DNA of 64,000 nt, from positions 2,915,945 through 2,979,944 of the forward strand of contig OZ024852.1 in assembly GCA_964017145.1 (NCBI GenBank), given 5' to 3'. This document shows positions 21,204 to 34,492 of the stretch, in pieces. Numbering within the stretch: position 1 is the first letter of the stretch; every line of letters begins with the position of its first letter. The position numbers were made by a program, and so were the translations under genes. The stretch comes from Agrocybe praecox. Lineage: Eukaryota > Basidiomycota > Agaricomycetes > Agaricales > Agrocybaceae. The notes beneath the pieces are model-generated. The model was not told the DNA's origin. It saw only the letters and a program-made list of their open reading frames with translations, and made no database searches.

Positions 21204-24028
21204 TCATCCATGTAGCATAGTGGGAGAAGGTGCATCATCAAATTGTCCCTCGTCAACTTCACTGCCCAAAGCCTCGACCGAGGGATTCTCAGAGTTTTGA
21301 GAACCACGGTCGGAAGGAAGACTTCTAAGTCCACTGCTACCAGGACTGGAAGAGCCTGTTCTAGAGGAAGATAGACTTGCAGGAACTACCACGACTTGAG
21401 ACTGGAAACGAACTCGACGCCCTTCATCACCACCGATAGGAAGCACCTCAGATGTACTGGCGTTTATCATATGTGGTGCATTTGGTTTACTAAAAACTCC
21501 TTCCAAAGGAGGAAGAGCGTTTTGGAGAGTGTTGGAGAAGAGAAGAGAAGACGTAGACGTAGACGCAGAGCTCAACGGAGGTATAAATGGACTTTCTGAT
21601 CGTACAGTGCCATAATAATGTGAATTTGAATGTCTCCTGTAGCTAGATCCACTTTGTGAACGTGGGCCGAGTGAATCATACCCTGATTGGATTGTATAGG
21701 TAGATGCGTCATCAAATGACGAGCGCGACCCTGTCCTCCCCGTTCGCGATGACCGTCTCGTGGCTTCAGTGGTTGCCAAACGCTGCCCTTCCACAGTTTT
21801 CTCTGCGATCCAACCTTCGATTCTTGACTTCCATGCCCGGTCCATGGCATCACCGTAGAAACTTAATGTATTTAAGATCAACATTCCATACAACATTCCC
21901 ACTCCCAACACTCCCGTTATCGCAATGCGGATGGCGACAACTTGATTCCCTGTCAAAACGAATGCCGGATCGTCACTTTGAGGGGTAGTTAGCCAGATAA
22001 AGGACATGATGCATGCGATATAAGAAATGATTGCCCTAGAAATTTGTCGATATTGTCGTAACAAATTCTTCAGATGAAGTATAAATTTAAAGACATACCA
22101 AGTGAGCCAGATAGCTGGCATTGCCAGCAGAACCCAAACGTTCCACCAAATGATGGTATTTGTCTTTTGAGCTTCCTTTTAGAATGAAAACACATCAACG
22201 AGCGGCGTGCGGAGATGGTTTAGATGCACCAACCAAAGCCCATTCAGCAGCTTTGTATGTCTTGCGCATGTTCCCAAAACGAACGATGTACACACACCCG
22301 AACAACAGACTGATCAGGGCGCAAATCATTGAGAGCAAGGCCGTATATCTTGTGATGGGGTCTCTGGCCGCGCTCTCGATCTGGAGGATGGTGAGGATAG
22401 CCCTGAGAACCAGGAGTATGAGCGACAACTATAAATATAAACTATAATATGAAGCTTTATACATACGAAAGCAACAATGCCGAAATGATATTGAAGGTTT
22501 CCCATTCTCGCAGGATCGAATCAATAAAAGCTCCCCAAGTGGATTTCAAGCGATCATATTGAGGTGGCGCCTCGTCCAACTCGAATGCACTCAAATTGGT
22601 CCGACTTTGAACGTATAGAGCGGTTTCGATCGCCATTTTCTTGAGTTCGGGTAGAGTCATTTCAGCTTCTTCAAATATTCGGGCGACCCGAGAAAAATAT
22701 AGAGATGGAAGTCGAAATAGCATGTATAGATAGATCTGGCTTGGTAGCGTGGTGACCAGAAATTGAAAAGCTATTGTTGCCATCGTCTCGTCTGCAGTAT
22801 CGGAGGAGGACGCGGAGAAAACCGTTCGATGGTGACGTCGTCGTGCTGGCCTCGGTGGTGGTGGAGTATTTCCATAGGGAAAATTGAACGAATGTGCTCC
22901 TAGTTCGCTGGAGATGGATGCAGGCGGGCCCACAGATTTCCTTCGAAAGACAGACGTTAAAAGATTCAAAATGCTTTCTGCGAGGGTCGAATACTGTGGT
23001 TCGGGGTCTTGTGCATCACTTTGAGTGTTGTGTCGAAGAAACATCGTCGGCTCCTTGTCACCGTCACTTTCGGGATTCTCAGCATCAGAGGTGTAAAATG
23101 GTGGGTATCTTGAACGTGTGTATTCGTCTTCGTAGTCACTCTCTCCTGCAAAAGACCAACCATCCTGGTCTGGTAGCAAGGAATTCGATAGAAGAGATAT
23201 TCGACTACGGGTATATTGTGGCATGAGAGGAGGATAGACTTGGCCATGGGCCTCTTCGATATCTTCCGTGCGTTCATTGCTAGGTGCTCGAGCTTGTGTT
23301 CCTAGAGAAGACGAGGACCGATGGCTAGACTGCGAATGACGACGAGGCCGATGTATATAACGCTGATCGTCCGTTTCGGAGATTTCTGTACCTGGCAGCC
23401 CTATTTCATCAAAATTTTGGACTTCTTTTTCGTGTTTCTTGTTATGGGTGGCTATCGGTCGGAATGGGTCATTGGCAACAAAGGCGTCAACGCTTCTTCG
23501 ATTGGGTACTTTCCGAAAGCTATGCTGACTCGAATTCAGAGCATGAGTGCTAGTAGGCATCGACATCTGAGGATCTCGCGTGCGCCTCTGTGAGGCGATG
23601 CTGGAAGGATGGGCGCTTGACTCGGTTGGGATAAATGCCTGCTTGTCGCTACGCAAGGACGACCGTCTGGTAAATGGTAGATGAGATTCAGACCTTGAGG
23701 GATCTGGATTGGGTAATCGAGGTTCCAGTTTTTCAGTGTCGATGGGCAATGAGTCCCTTCGAAAGGAACTTTTGCGCGTTTCGGGAGGGTTAGAACTACC
23801 GTCCAATGGTTCTGCGCTGATAGCACTCCTAATAGAGGGATGCAAAGGCTCTGAGACAGCTTGTTGGATATAGGAAATGTTTGTATTACGCCTCCACTGA
23901 CGAATACCATCATAAGTCTGCAATAAAAATGGCCTTGCGGGTTCGCTTTGGTCAGCATCCAATTGGACACCATCCTGGTCACTATCTATTTCGTCCGCAA
24001 ATCGTGTCGTTTGGTGTTCGTTGAACAT
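21204..24028 (-). CDS. large multi-pass membrane protein of unknown function
   Basis: Four exons, 24028-22463, 22428-22234, 22175-22099 and 22035-21204, sum to 889 residues in frame. The first 380 residues or so are polar, Ser/Arg/Pro-rich and probably disordered. A hydrophobic core follows, with helices around TIAFQFLVTTLPSQIYLYML, ISALLLSYLSLILLVLRAIL, YTALLSMICALISLLFGCVY, VWVLLAMPAIWLTW, IISYIACIMSFIWLTT and IAITGVLGVGMLYGMLIL. Between helices lie conserved-looking loops (FEEAEMTLPELKKMAIETAL; NMRKTYKAAEWAL). The C-terminal 190 residues are again Ser-rich. A decayed tandem copy follows at 24.5-26.3 kb and shows the same loops. I recognise no named family; the architecture suggests a fungal-specific membrane protein. 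Confidence 0.75.
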
Positions 24029-24558
24029 CTATTATGACTTTATAAGAACTGAAAAAAAAAAACAAATGTTAATCCCACCAAAGTTGAGTAACTTGTAATC
24101 AAGTGAAGGTACTTTACTTTGAGATCTTTCTGTCTCGAAGCATCTGTATAAGAACGCGTGGGAGAGGCGAATGTCGCTGGCCTGTTGACAGATCCTGTGA
24201 TAGATCCATCAGAATTGGATTATTCAGAATTAGTCAATGCCTCTTTTACATGACCGATTGACATTGACTTTATGATATCCTTCTGAGCTGAAGAGCATGA
24301 ATACTTACGGAGCCAAATGGCAATTAATGTGGCACAACGTGGAGTCGTGGACGTCGGACGCGACGACGGTTGTACACTTTGGCCGTATTTGTCCCAGAAA
24401 AATGCCACACCATTGCGGTTGTAACTCGTCGATTTACTTACTAAGCGGTGATCTCAAGCTGATCTTCTTGGAAAAGAACTCAAAAAACTGCGATTTACTA
24501 GTATACACGCAAAATACAATCCGAAAGTAATATAAAGATTCCGAGTTTGCCGCAAACG

Positions 24559-26303
24559 TTACTTCATTTCAAACGCATTTGATATTGGGATCGTTGGAAA
24601 AATAATGATGGTCGATGGGGTGTTATCCAGCCTGCATCTTATTGAAACTTCGGCATTCCGATAGGTGTTTGCTAGAGTGATATTGCGAATCTGAGACGAG
24701 TCTGACGACTCCTCGCCTTCTGAAGCATAATATGGTTCGTCATATTGAAAGTAGGGAAGCCTTTTTATAGATGCGTCGGTAGCGTTACGCGGATGGCGGG
24801 GCAGTTGAGGATGACGATTTTGACGCTTCATAGGAAGCTTCAGAAGTATTGGAGGACTGAGACGGTTTCGGAGATGTATTCCAAGACGCTACTCCTTGGC
24901 ATTGTTCTTCTCGGCGATCCATCCATCGATCCTGTGCTTCCAGGTTTTATCCATTACTTCTCCGTACCGACTGAACGTTTCTAGAATCAAGACGCCGAAG
25001 ATGAAACCGAGGTCCATAACGAATGTGATTCCTATGCGAATCAAGATGATTGCGGTTCGCGACAGCGCGATTGATGGCTCGTCATCCTGAGGGCTTGTCA
25101 ACTAGATGAGTAGCACAATGGATTGCGATATATAGAATCAACGACCTTCAAAAGAATTTAAGTTGTTGCCTCAACAATGTTCTGACAATGGAATAAACAT
25201 ACCATGTTGGCCGGATCGCTGGCATAGCCAAGAGGACCCAAACATTCCACCATATCACAGCCTTGTCTTTTTGAGCCTCCTAAAATTTCGAAAATTCATT
25301 GATCTATTGGTAACTATAAAGTAAAAAATAATCATACCAGGGCCCACGCAGCAGCCTTGTACGTTTCGCGCATGCGGCCGAATCGTATAATATACATCCA
25401 CCCAAGTCAATTGTTAAACCCGGGTCTGTCTTGTAATGCCGTTGTGTATGCCATTTGCTCGATTTGGGACAGCGTAAGGTCCGCCTCTTCGAAGATATGA
25501 GCAACTCTGGAAAGATAGAGCAATGGGAGACGAAGGAGCAGGCACAATTAGACTTGATTGAGTATTCGATTCTGAAAATATTGCAGCGCGTCGTTGCGGA
25601 AATTTTGAGGCGACGTGCTCGAAGATAGCCCTGTACCGTACGGCTGATCTTCATTTATCCGACCATACATGTGGCCGGGACCCACTCCACTGTAATTGTG
25701 CGCAGCTTGCTATGTGGAAGAATATTCGTTTGAATGAGGATAATAGCCGTGCAGAAAGTGGGTGTCTGACGGACGTGACATCTGGAAGGCAGTATGTGCA
25801 TCCCCATTGTCTTCATCTGGGAAGTTATTCACAGAGTATTGTAGCTGATCTTCGTGAAGAGGAGTTGATTCTTAATCTTGGGGCCATTGGGAAATAATCG
25901 ATGGATGAAATCCTTCTTGAATTACTTGATTGGAAGATGGTATGGTTTCATAGCTATCGTTCAAACGTCCAGCCTTCTATTACCAGAGTATCTGTTGAGT
26001 AATTGGAACTGTACTCGATTTCCCAGCTGTTCGTCCGGCATAGGAACCTCGTCAAATTTCTGTGCCTCCATTCCGTGGTTCACATGAGTATGTAGGCGAC
26101 AAGAGAGCATTTCCGTATAACTCTAGCAGCAGTGCACGAGGGTCTTGAAGGTCTGATGTCCTATTAACTTCCGCTTGAGTCGTCACGACTGCATCAGGGA
26201 TAAAGAATTTATTCAGACCAGCCGAATAGTCGTGGGAGGGCTTCCGATTGGATAAAGGTGGAGCTTGCAGGAATAGAGCCGTCTTTCGCGTCTTGAATTT
26301 CAC
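24559..26303 (-). pseudogene. decayed tandem copy of the membrane protein gene
   Basis: Minus-strand pieces match the intact neighbour in the same order. LLYLSRVAHIFEEADLTL lies near 25,500. FGRMRETYKAAAWAL is near 25,380-25,335, and EAQKDKAVIWWNVWVLLAMP at 25,281-25,205. Finally SPQDDEPSIALSR through KHRIDGWIAEK spans 25,098-24,895. Between the first two pieces the segment holding about two transmembrane helices is missing and a stop codon follows ALQDRPGFNN, so the gene is broken by an internal deletion. The 5' part up to about 26.3 kb and the tail at 24,559-24,831 are open but not clearly homologous. Confidence 0.75.
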
Positions 26304-26479
26304 TTTGCGTTTGAGTCGTATCAGTCGGGCATTGCATTCTGGTAAGATACTTGGAGATTTTCTAGAGAGGATTTAAATAAGTTTCTTTGTATTTTAGGGA
26401 ATTGTGTGCTCACCTCAGTAGAACTTAGTGGTAGGGGATGTATACGAGACATCTCCCAGTAGACAACTAATTTTCTGGC

Positions 26480-27600
26480 CATTTTCACTGGGCGCTAATA
26501 ACCACACCATGTAGGCATATCAGCCTGCTTCAAACTTCCTTCAATCAAACAACGAAACATATTCCGATTCCCCAGAACTTGTAGGGCCGAAAATCTCGAG
26601 GTTCGATCTCAAATGTCTCGATACATTAAAGCACCCTCCAAAAGCTTTCGTTTGGTGGAACACATATACTGCGATGTGAATTTTGAAAGGATCATAGAAA
26701 TGAGCATTGAGCAGGTCAATTTGAGGTCAATTGAATTTAGGCCCGGGACCAGCCGCAACGTGACAAACTAGTGCTAATTTCAAAGTCCGATTAGTCCGCT
26801 TATTTGCAATGCAAATAAACACAAATGATGTACAAATAATAGAACACCGCCCAACGAACTGGTCACAAGTCTAACAAGTTACAATGCACAACAAAATTAC
26901 AACATAATTTACTACTTACTGTCGCGAGTCTACATAAGGGGACGGCTCGGAGGCTACTCAGCGACCTAAGAATCTGCAAGGTCTGCGAGCGCTAATTTTG
27001 ACTATTCAGTGATACACAAGAGGCATATATCAAGGCCACGGCGAGTGACCCTTTCGTACGAGTTATGTATACGTGAGCCGCTCTTCACGAATTGGGGCGA
27101 ATCGATTCAAAATTCAAATGGACTTGACAGAAATAGAGAGGGGTAAATTGCCTCGAGGTGCCGCATTGGATCTTATCTCTTCTCAACACGCATGAGTGAC
27201 GTAGAAACGCGGTCCTTTTCTAAAGACTATAGGTCAGTCACGATTCATCCATTTGAAGTGGCTAGAACTCACAATTTTGAAGTGGTCTAATTAATCAATC
27301 AGTTGTGGCCATCGGACTTGCAGCAGTATGTATTATATCGCATGAAATAATGAAGAACAGGAGAAGAGTTGGAGGAAAAATCAACATCGATAGCAGAGAA
27401 TCATGGAAATTTGGATAGTGGGTTTGGGCTTGGGATGTAGAACCTCTGTTTTGAATCTGTAAAAGCCTTTACCAGGGTAGAACATGGGCAAGGTAATTCA
27501 TCACGTCGTCTTTTCTGCATCTTGCTTATTGTGAGCAGGTATCCCTCTCCACTGCTTTCAAACGGGTGGTCATTATTATGGGTCAAACAGGCCGTGCAAT
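26480..27600. other. intergenic, no gene seen
   Basis: Between the membrane-protein relic and the CSC1-like gene. Frames are short on both strands. No domain, repeat or RNA gene was recognised. Confidence 0.4.
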
Positions 27601-27739
27601 TACCGGAAGACACGCTGAGAGAATTGCGACTCGCGAGGCCTTGACGCGACGATTATGTTCGCTGTCTTCGTGGATGCTGTAAATCTTCCATTCACCCAGT
27701 TTGTCTAGTTTGCTAACCCGTACTTCCAGTTTGGTTTTG

Positions 27740-30700
27740 CCTTATTCATGTTTTGACCACCTTCCCAATACTTTTCACTCTTCTCACTCGATTTTCCGAT
27801 GCCACCATTTCTTCGAAATCTATGACTAAAGCTTCGATATCGTCCTTAGTGGGAACAACCAAAGGGCGGTCTGCTATGGGTACACATATGTATCTTGTAT
27901 TGGCTCACCTTAACATGGATGGCAAAACTCGTTTGGATCACAAGAGGTGCCTTCAGACTACGAGCAAAGAACATCGATGACGCTTGCAGACAGTCCAAAC
28001 GGGTCGAAGGCCATTTCCAACATCCATACTCGCAGTATGGCTTCCAGGATGACCCGTTGCCCGAAAGAGATGGATCACAAAGAGTACTACGTTTGAGGAC
28101 GGTAATGGTCAGCAACACCCCTGCGTCACTTCGAAGCAAAAGAGATCTGCATGAGAATTTTGAAATTTATCAGCCTCAAATAAAAGAAAAATCGTACATC
28201 GGTTTGACCTCCTCAACTCAGCCCGGCTTCTTCAACAGATCGATTGTATTTCTGTACAAAAAAATCAGAATGCACCGTTCCAACGGCATGGATCCAGGAA
28301 AAGTTGTCGAATCTTCCTCGGAACACATCGGCATTCCGGTCATCGAACAAGTGGCCATGTTTCACAAAATGTTGGAGCGTCGAGAATCAAATCTAGCCCT
28401 CCTAGAAAAAGCACATATCGAGTTGGCGAATAACGCTTTAGCAGCGGTTTGGGATGCTATCAAACGCAAAGAATCTACATCCAAGACGCCAACAAACGCA
28501 AATTGTCGGCAACAGATTCGGAAAAGAAAGCAGTGAGTAGTACAGATAGCGAAGGGCACATGGAAGCACTTATTCAAGCACTTCGACCATTTGTCGAGTA
28601 TGGACGTGGACATACTGAAGATGATTCTTCATCAACCAAGGCCATTGTTCCACCACATACTACAATATGGGATGCATTACTGTCCCTTCCACGTATGAGC
28701 TTCGACCCCTATCAACCCCTATACAATATAGGTTTTAGGCGTCCTGTGCCCTCTATCAATTACTACACAGCAAAACTCAATATTTTGACCTTACTCACCG
28801 AGGAAAACAAAGCCAGACCCGAGAACCACTTTGTTCCAGCTTCGACGGCTTTTATCACCTTTTCTGACGCAAGAGATGCATTACGGGTACGCAAATATCT
28901 GGCTGCGCATCCTTCGAACCCATTGGCATGTGTCGTGACAACAGCTCCTGCATATCATGATATTCACTGGAAAATGATCATGGAAATCTCTTCGAGGGGA
29001 GAGGTAAATCCTGCCGATAATTATATTATAATGCCGCCCTCATTGAATTTTTCTTTCTTTCTAAAGTTCATTAAAGATTGGTTTGTGGCATTGGGTGCAT
29101 GGTAGGCTTACTATTCTGAAATTTGAAACACAAGCTTGACGAACCTTCCTAACAGGACGTTCACACTCGCATGGATCTTTCCTGTGTCCATCGCAATTGC
29201 TTTGCTTTCTCTGGAAAATATTGGCAAGTTCTGGCCGAGTTTGGTGAGTAGATATTTGGACAATGGTTTTCATAGAAGACGCATGTTAACCATTGACTGC
29301 TCAGAAACGATACCTTGATCACCACCAATGGGAAAGCGAAATCCTTCAGTCCTTTCCGACGATTCTGACGTCTTTACTTGGAATTATTGGTCCTCTTCTC
29401 CTTTCCGTCGTCGAGAAGGCCAACACGATTCCGACTCTGTCGGCTCTACATGACATTACCATGACACGTTATTATAAGTTTCTCGTCGTCAACGTGCTCG
29501 TTTTCTTTTGCACTGGAACAGCCGCGTTGCAGTCTTTCCTCAACGTCTTTCGATCCGCAAGCGGATCGGTTCTGACAAATATAGTCATTTCGAATTTCCC
29601 GACTGCCGGGCCGTTCTTCGTTGGTTGGAGTACGAAATTTCTCTCGATTGCAAAAGACAGTTATATAGGCACTGATTCTCAAATTATAGTCATTTTCAAT
29701 GCTGGTGTGCAAGGAGGCTTGGAATTAGTTATGTGTAAGTACTAGTTATCAGAGCATCGTTGGTCGCCATTAGGCTAACAATCAGACCCGCAGTTGGGGT
29801 GATATTCAACTGCCCAGGAATCATATCAAGTTCCTCATTTTCTATTATAAGATGCCGATGTACTCCCATTTCAGGACCTCAAGGCAAACTACCCCGTACG
29901 TCGCCCACCTTAGCTTTCTCATTATAATACTGATTTCGTGCTAAGACGTAAACGCGCTCTTAGACTTCGTCCGCCTATGTTCAAATACTTTAGTGCGCAC
30001 TGTCTTTCTGTACCCTCATTGTCTGTCGAAATTCAACCCACAGATGTGATGCCTTAGACTGGTTACCGCATCATATGCTCCAGGTACACGTCCTGTTTGT
30101 ATTTTCGTTATTGAACCCTTTAGTGGTCCCCTTCTCGACTTCGTATTTATTTATCCAAACTGGTGTGTACATCCTTAATGTGACTATAGCAAAAAGCTGA
30201 TAGCATCCCTTCACTTCTAGGTGTCATAAAACATCAGGTAAACAGTTCTTCCACCATATATGAAAGCTTTAAAACTTACAAGAGAAGTTGTTGTATGTTT
30301 ACGCCAAAAGTTACGAGACAGATGGTTGCTGGATTCTTGTACGATTTATTAGATACAGCTTGGATGGTAGGCAAATTTCTCGTACATTGTACGTTTCCTG
30401 AAAAGCTTTTTCCAGGGTTAATCTTATCGTAGGTTTGCTCCTCTAATCGATGCTAGTGGGAGATTGTATGGTTAAATGCCAATATAGGTCGTTTTCTTGG
30501 CCTACATGGCCCTCCTGAAAAAGATCGTCAACATTGTACTCTCCGCATGCCTTATCATTGTGACAGTCGTCGTCAAAATCATGTATGATCTTTTTCTTTT
30601 TCTTTTGGCCAGTAAATTCGATGCTTACATCTCATAAAGGATGACGCGCGCAATACGAACAAAATATGAAAACGACGATTTTCTTGAAACGGACATTACT

Positions 30701-31956
30701 TCCGATGGACATGGTGCCACGTCGAACCATGATCAAAATGATCAAAATTTGCAAATGACGCCCGTGAAGACGTACGATGATGATGGTGGTAGTCTAGGTG
30801 GTGGTGGTTATTGTACTCTGGTTCCTTCAGTCAAGAATTCCCAAGGCGTCGGTCCACGAAAATTACGACCGTTTGACTCTGAACAACAGGAAGCAACACA
30901 TACCCCCGCCAAGTCGGAAACTCCTAGGTATCTTTCGCCATCTAAGTTGAAGCACGAGGAGCATAATTCCAAGCCTGCCAACCTTGACAGTGGTTCATGC
31001 TCGCTGGTTGTTTCTCCCCATATCATCCCTTGGGATGATCGAAATAGCTACGATCTACCCCACTACAACCCTTTCCACACGAAAGCCTTCGAAGACTTTT
31101 TGTGGCTACCTCGGAACCCAGGAGGACCCCTCGATCTGGATGATACGATCAAACTGAAAGTTGCTATAACGGCAGACAAGACAACTGGTCGTTTGGGCAC
31201 ATGGTTAAACCTTGAAGATCCATTTACGCATGATGAGGCAGTGGTTATCCATCCCGACCAGCCCTTGAGAGCAAAGGAATTATTACATTCCCAGAGTAAC
31301 ATAGAGTCCGCAAGTAAAAAGAGGAGACTCGTTGGGGATGCTTCTCGTGCTGATGATGATATCATTCTTTGCCTCTTGAATCTTCCCAGGAGGTTAGCAA
31401 TGACAGCGAAGAAAAGGATGCCAGGCCAACGCCTATGAGACGTCCCACTCTTCGCCAACCGGTTTTTCCTCCTGGTCTCAACTTTTCTGGGGAAGTAAGG
31501 CTCCCGGAAAATACCATCCTCCCTTTTGGTATTGGATCAAGAGCTCCGGGACCCTCATCTCCAGAAGATAATGCAAGATCTTCGAAAGAAATCACCACTG
31601 TTGATACATGCTCACTCGCTCCGGCCAACTTCGCTCCTACTGAACCTTCTCAATTACGTTCGTCAGCTATTCATCTCATCGATGTGGACAGTGTTCATGT
31701 CGATAATAATATTTTACCAGACCGCAACCCAGCCGAAATCCTTCATCTGGCTCTGAAAGACCTCCACAAAGCGGTCGCTAGGCCACTATTGAGGCGACTT
31801 CTTTCCATGCCTACCTTGCTTATTTCCAGCAGAACACGTCCAAAGCGATCCTTGTCTGCTCCTGACGTATCTTCTAAGGACGCATCTCGTGCCAAAGACA
31901 ATGCGCGTCTTTCTCAAGAAAAACTGCCTTCAAACCTCGGGAAATTCAGCCCATGA
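27740..31956 (+). CDS. CSC1/OSCA (DUF221)-like cation channel gene, reading frame possibly damaged
   Basis: Homologous to stress-gated, calcium-permeable channels of the CSC1/OSCA/TMEM63 family. Seen in order: a helix, WLTLTWMAKLVWITRGAFRL; the cytosolic segment RTVMVSNTPASLRSKRDLHENF; and ALLEKAHIELANNAL. Then come PASTAFITFSDARDALRVRKYL and WTFTLAWIFPVSIAIALLSL. The 7-TM core includes ITMTRYYKFLVVNVLVFFCTG and NFPTAGPFFVGWSTKFLS. Next are LLYVYAKSYETDGCWILVRF near 30.3 kb and VVFLAYMALLKKIVNIVLSA near 30.5 kb. A long hydrophilic tail runs to 31,956. The usual N-terminal helices are short or absent. Frame changes without an obvious intron occur near 27,890 and 28,460; one near 31,370 may be a GTTGGG-CCCAG intron. 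It may be a recently disabled gene or simply have splice sites I cannot see. Confidence 0.7.
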
Positions 31957-32294
31957 ACCATAGTTTGAAAACGTCTGCTAAAATATTCTTATATAATGAA
32001 GACCATTTTCTCTTGCGTACGCTTCTCGTTTCTATATCCATCAGCCCTAACCACCGCACAGGTAATGCAAAGCTGCTATAAACTTGTACAAATATGGAAC
32101 TTTTTCATTTCTTGACCATAAACCTATGCATGTCGATCTCCGAAGTATCTTCACAATCACACGGACGCTAAGTCTGCTCTTATCAACCGGAGTTGACTAG
32201 TTGACTCGTAACTATTGTAAGTGAAGCTCAACCTGATATACGGCGAGTTAGTAAATTACAAATTGTGCAACTTTTATTCAATTTCGAGTAATTA

Positions 32295-32736
32295 GGGGGT
32301 TTCACACTAGCCAACTTTTGACCCAACTTTTGATTCCGACTTTTATCCCGATCGCAAAAAGTTGGGAGTCAAAAATTGGTCAACTTCCGGAAGTCGAGCT
32401 CCCGAGCACGATTTACAGTCTAACTTTTGATGGCCAACTTTTACACCCAATATGACTATTTTGCCTCTTACTCATTCAGTTATAATCCTTCCCCTCTGGT
32501 ATTTTCAAACTTTGTGCATTGTAGTGTTGGTAATATGACCGTCAAAAAATTTCGGGGTGAATGTTCAGATACAAAGTGTAATAGAAATAGTTTCCGTCAA
32601 ATGACAGTAGATTTGCCGTTGGCAGCTCGTGGGGCGTTTCACACTACCTCGTCCAACTTTGATGTCAACTTATCGAAAAGTTGAGCCAAAAGTCGAAGCA
32701 AAGTTAGGCCAAAAGTTGGCTACTGTGAAACCCCCT
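32295..32736. mobile_element. MITE-like DNA transposon with TA target duplication
   Basis: Terminal inverted repeats GGGGGTTTCACA(C/G)TAGCCAACTTTTG at both ends, about 25 of 26 positions matching before they diverge, flanked by TA on each side (32293-32294 and 32737-32738). Length about 442 bp with no transposase frame, so non-autonomous. TA duplication points to the Tc1/mariner superfamily. An internal direct copy of the terminus (GGGGCGTTTCACACTA) at 32631 suggests a nested or rearranged second end. Confidence 0.8.
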
Positions 32737-33028
32737 ATTGAAGGATTAGATCCCATTTTCCTTTTCTTTACGGACTGTCGTGGCATCGCAGCTTGTAGCG
32801 TTTGTACATTCAGACTCATGCCGCAGACTCATACTGCAGACACCCGTTCTTCTGACTTTTAAAATGCCATGCCTGTTAGCAAGAATAGTTGGAATGATGG
32901 ATTACCGCGCACCAAGGCCAAGTAGTCGTGACGTGGATTGACGTGGAAGCGCAGCTGGAAAATATTGTCTATAAAGCTCGTCTTCGTTATTTCCTTTCCT
33001 TATAGTACCAACCTTCAACTCAAAACTT

Positions 33029-34354
33029 ATGTCTTCTGACATAATCGGACGCCTATTGGACAAATTTTACTCCAGAGAGGGTATCCAAGTGACGATCTTA
33101 GGACTTGACTATGGAGGCAAGACCACACTCCTGTATCTTCTTAGGCTCGGAACTATAGTCCAGACAATCCCGACAATAGGTTTCAACATTGAAACCGTTG
33201 ATATTCCCACACGAAGCGGGAAATCCTTCAAGATGCAAGGCTGGGATGTCGGTACTGGGTGTGGGATACGATATCTCTATGGTATAATGTCGGTATATCT
33301 CGAGAAGAGCGAAGCCATGGTCTGGGTCGTCGATGGGAATGACAAGGAACGGCTTTCGGAGAGTGTTGAAGTCCTTGACAAGATCTTAACTTCTATGAAG
33401 GCTGACGATTACCAAGATACTATCCGCAAGAATTTCCCTGTTTTAATGTGGGTCTATCCAGCTTTCTGGCACATGATCTAGCTAAAACATAGAACACTCT
33501 GTTAGACTCTTGAATAAAACCGACCTACCAGGGAGTATGGAACTCGACGCCGTCCGGATTGCGTTCGCCAAAGTTACCTCTGGACGTCTCGTTTCTGTAT
33601 TCAAAACATCCATGATAAAGTCTAACCTGGATCAAACAGGTATTCCAGAAGCATTTGAATGGCTTCAAATTGCCATAGATATATCCAAAGCCAAATCTCC
33701 TGCTCTACCTACTCCTATGGCCGAGCCTGAAACGATTCTCAACACTCGCTCTCAAGCCACCCTAGCACAGAAACTCAGTAGCTGGCTAGCTCGCTTTGAA
33801 AACGATGTTGGAGATGAAATATTCATTGAACAATTCAACTCGTATAATTTGCCAGAATGGGATCATTATACACACATCCGGATTGCCTACGTCCTTCTCA
33901 CGAAATATGGCAGGAAGGAGGGCGAGTGTTTGATAGCATCGCACCGCGTATGTGTAACTCACTAACAGACACGATTCTTCTAGGAAAGGATCTCATTTTC
34001 AAGGGCCTGGAGGACTATATCGTCCACAGCTCTCAAACCAAGGGAAGAGCATTCCATGTCACCATGACCTACTTTTGGATTCAGATCGTTCATTTTGGGA
34101 TTCGAAATATGCCTCCAAGAATTCATACGAGCAAGGAACCGCAGACAGAAGAACGATTACGGTCCGACGAGTTTTCGCGCTTTTTACTCATCAATCCGTA
34201 TGTTGTCGATGGGGGGATGTGGACAGATTACTATAACAAAGATGTGATGATGAGTGCAAAGGCCAAAGGGGAGATGGTCTTACCAGATAAGAAACCATTG
34301 CCGAATCTTGTTATCCGAGACGCTATAACGACCTTTGGCACAAAGGCACGGTGA
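33029..34354 (+). CDS. ARF-like GTPase fused to an unrecognised C-terminal domain
   Basis: The N-terminal 170 residues or so are an ARF-family small GTPase: P-loop GLDYGGKTTLL, switch region TIPTIGFNIETVD, WDVGTGCGIRYLYG in place of WDVGGQDKIRPLW, and NKTDLP. The catalytic Gln of the GGQ motif is gone (GTGC), and there is no Gly2 for myristoylation (MSSD). Exon 1 is 33029-33447; exon 2 begins at 33506 (PVLI|LLNKTDLP). After about residue 210 a second domain reads WDHYTHIRIAYVLLTKYGRKE, KDLIFKGLEDYI and FHVTMTYFWIQIVHFGI, a His/Trp-rich helical pattern. A frame change near 33,930-33,970 needs an intron (a 45-nt GTTTGA...AACAG intron would fit) or is a frameshift. Probably a regulatory rather than ordinary ARF. 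Confidence 0.75.
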
Positions 34355-34492
34355 TTTTTGTGAAGACTCTGGATACGTGTCTTTTTGTATTCAGCAATCT
34401 ATGTCGAGAAACTTATCGTGGCTACATGAATTTTATTTGTTACGTATTTATATATGACTTTTAATCCATGTTTGGGAACAAATCACTGATGT

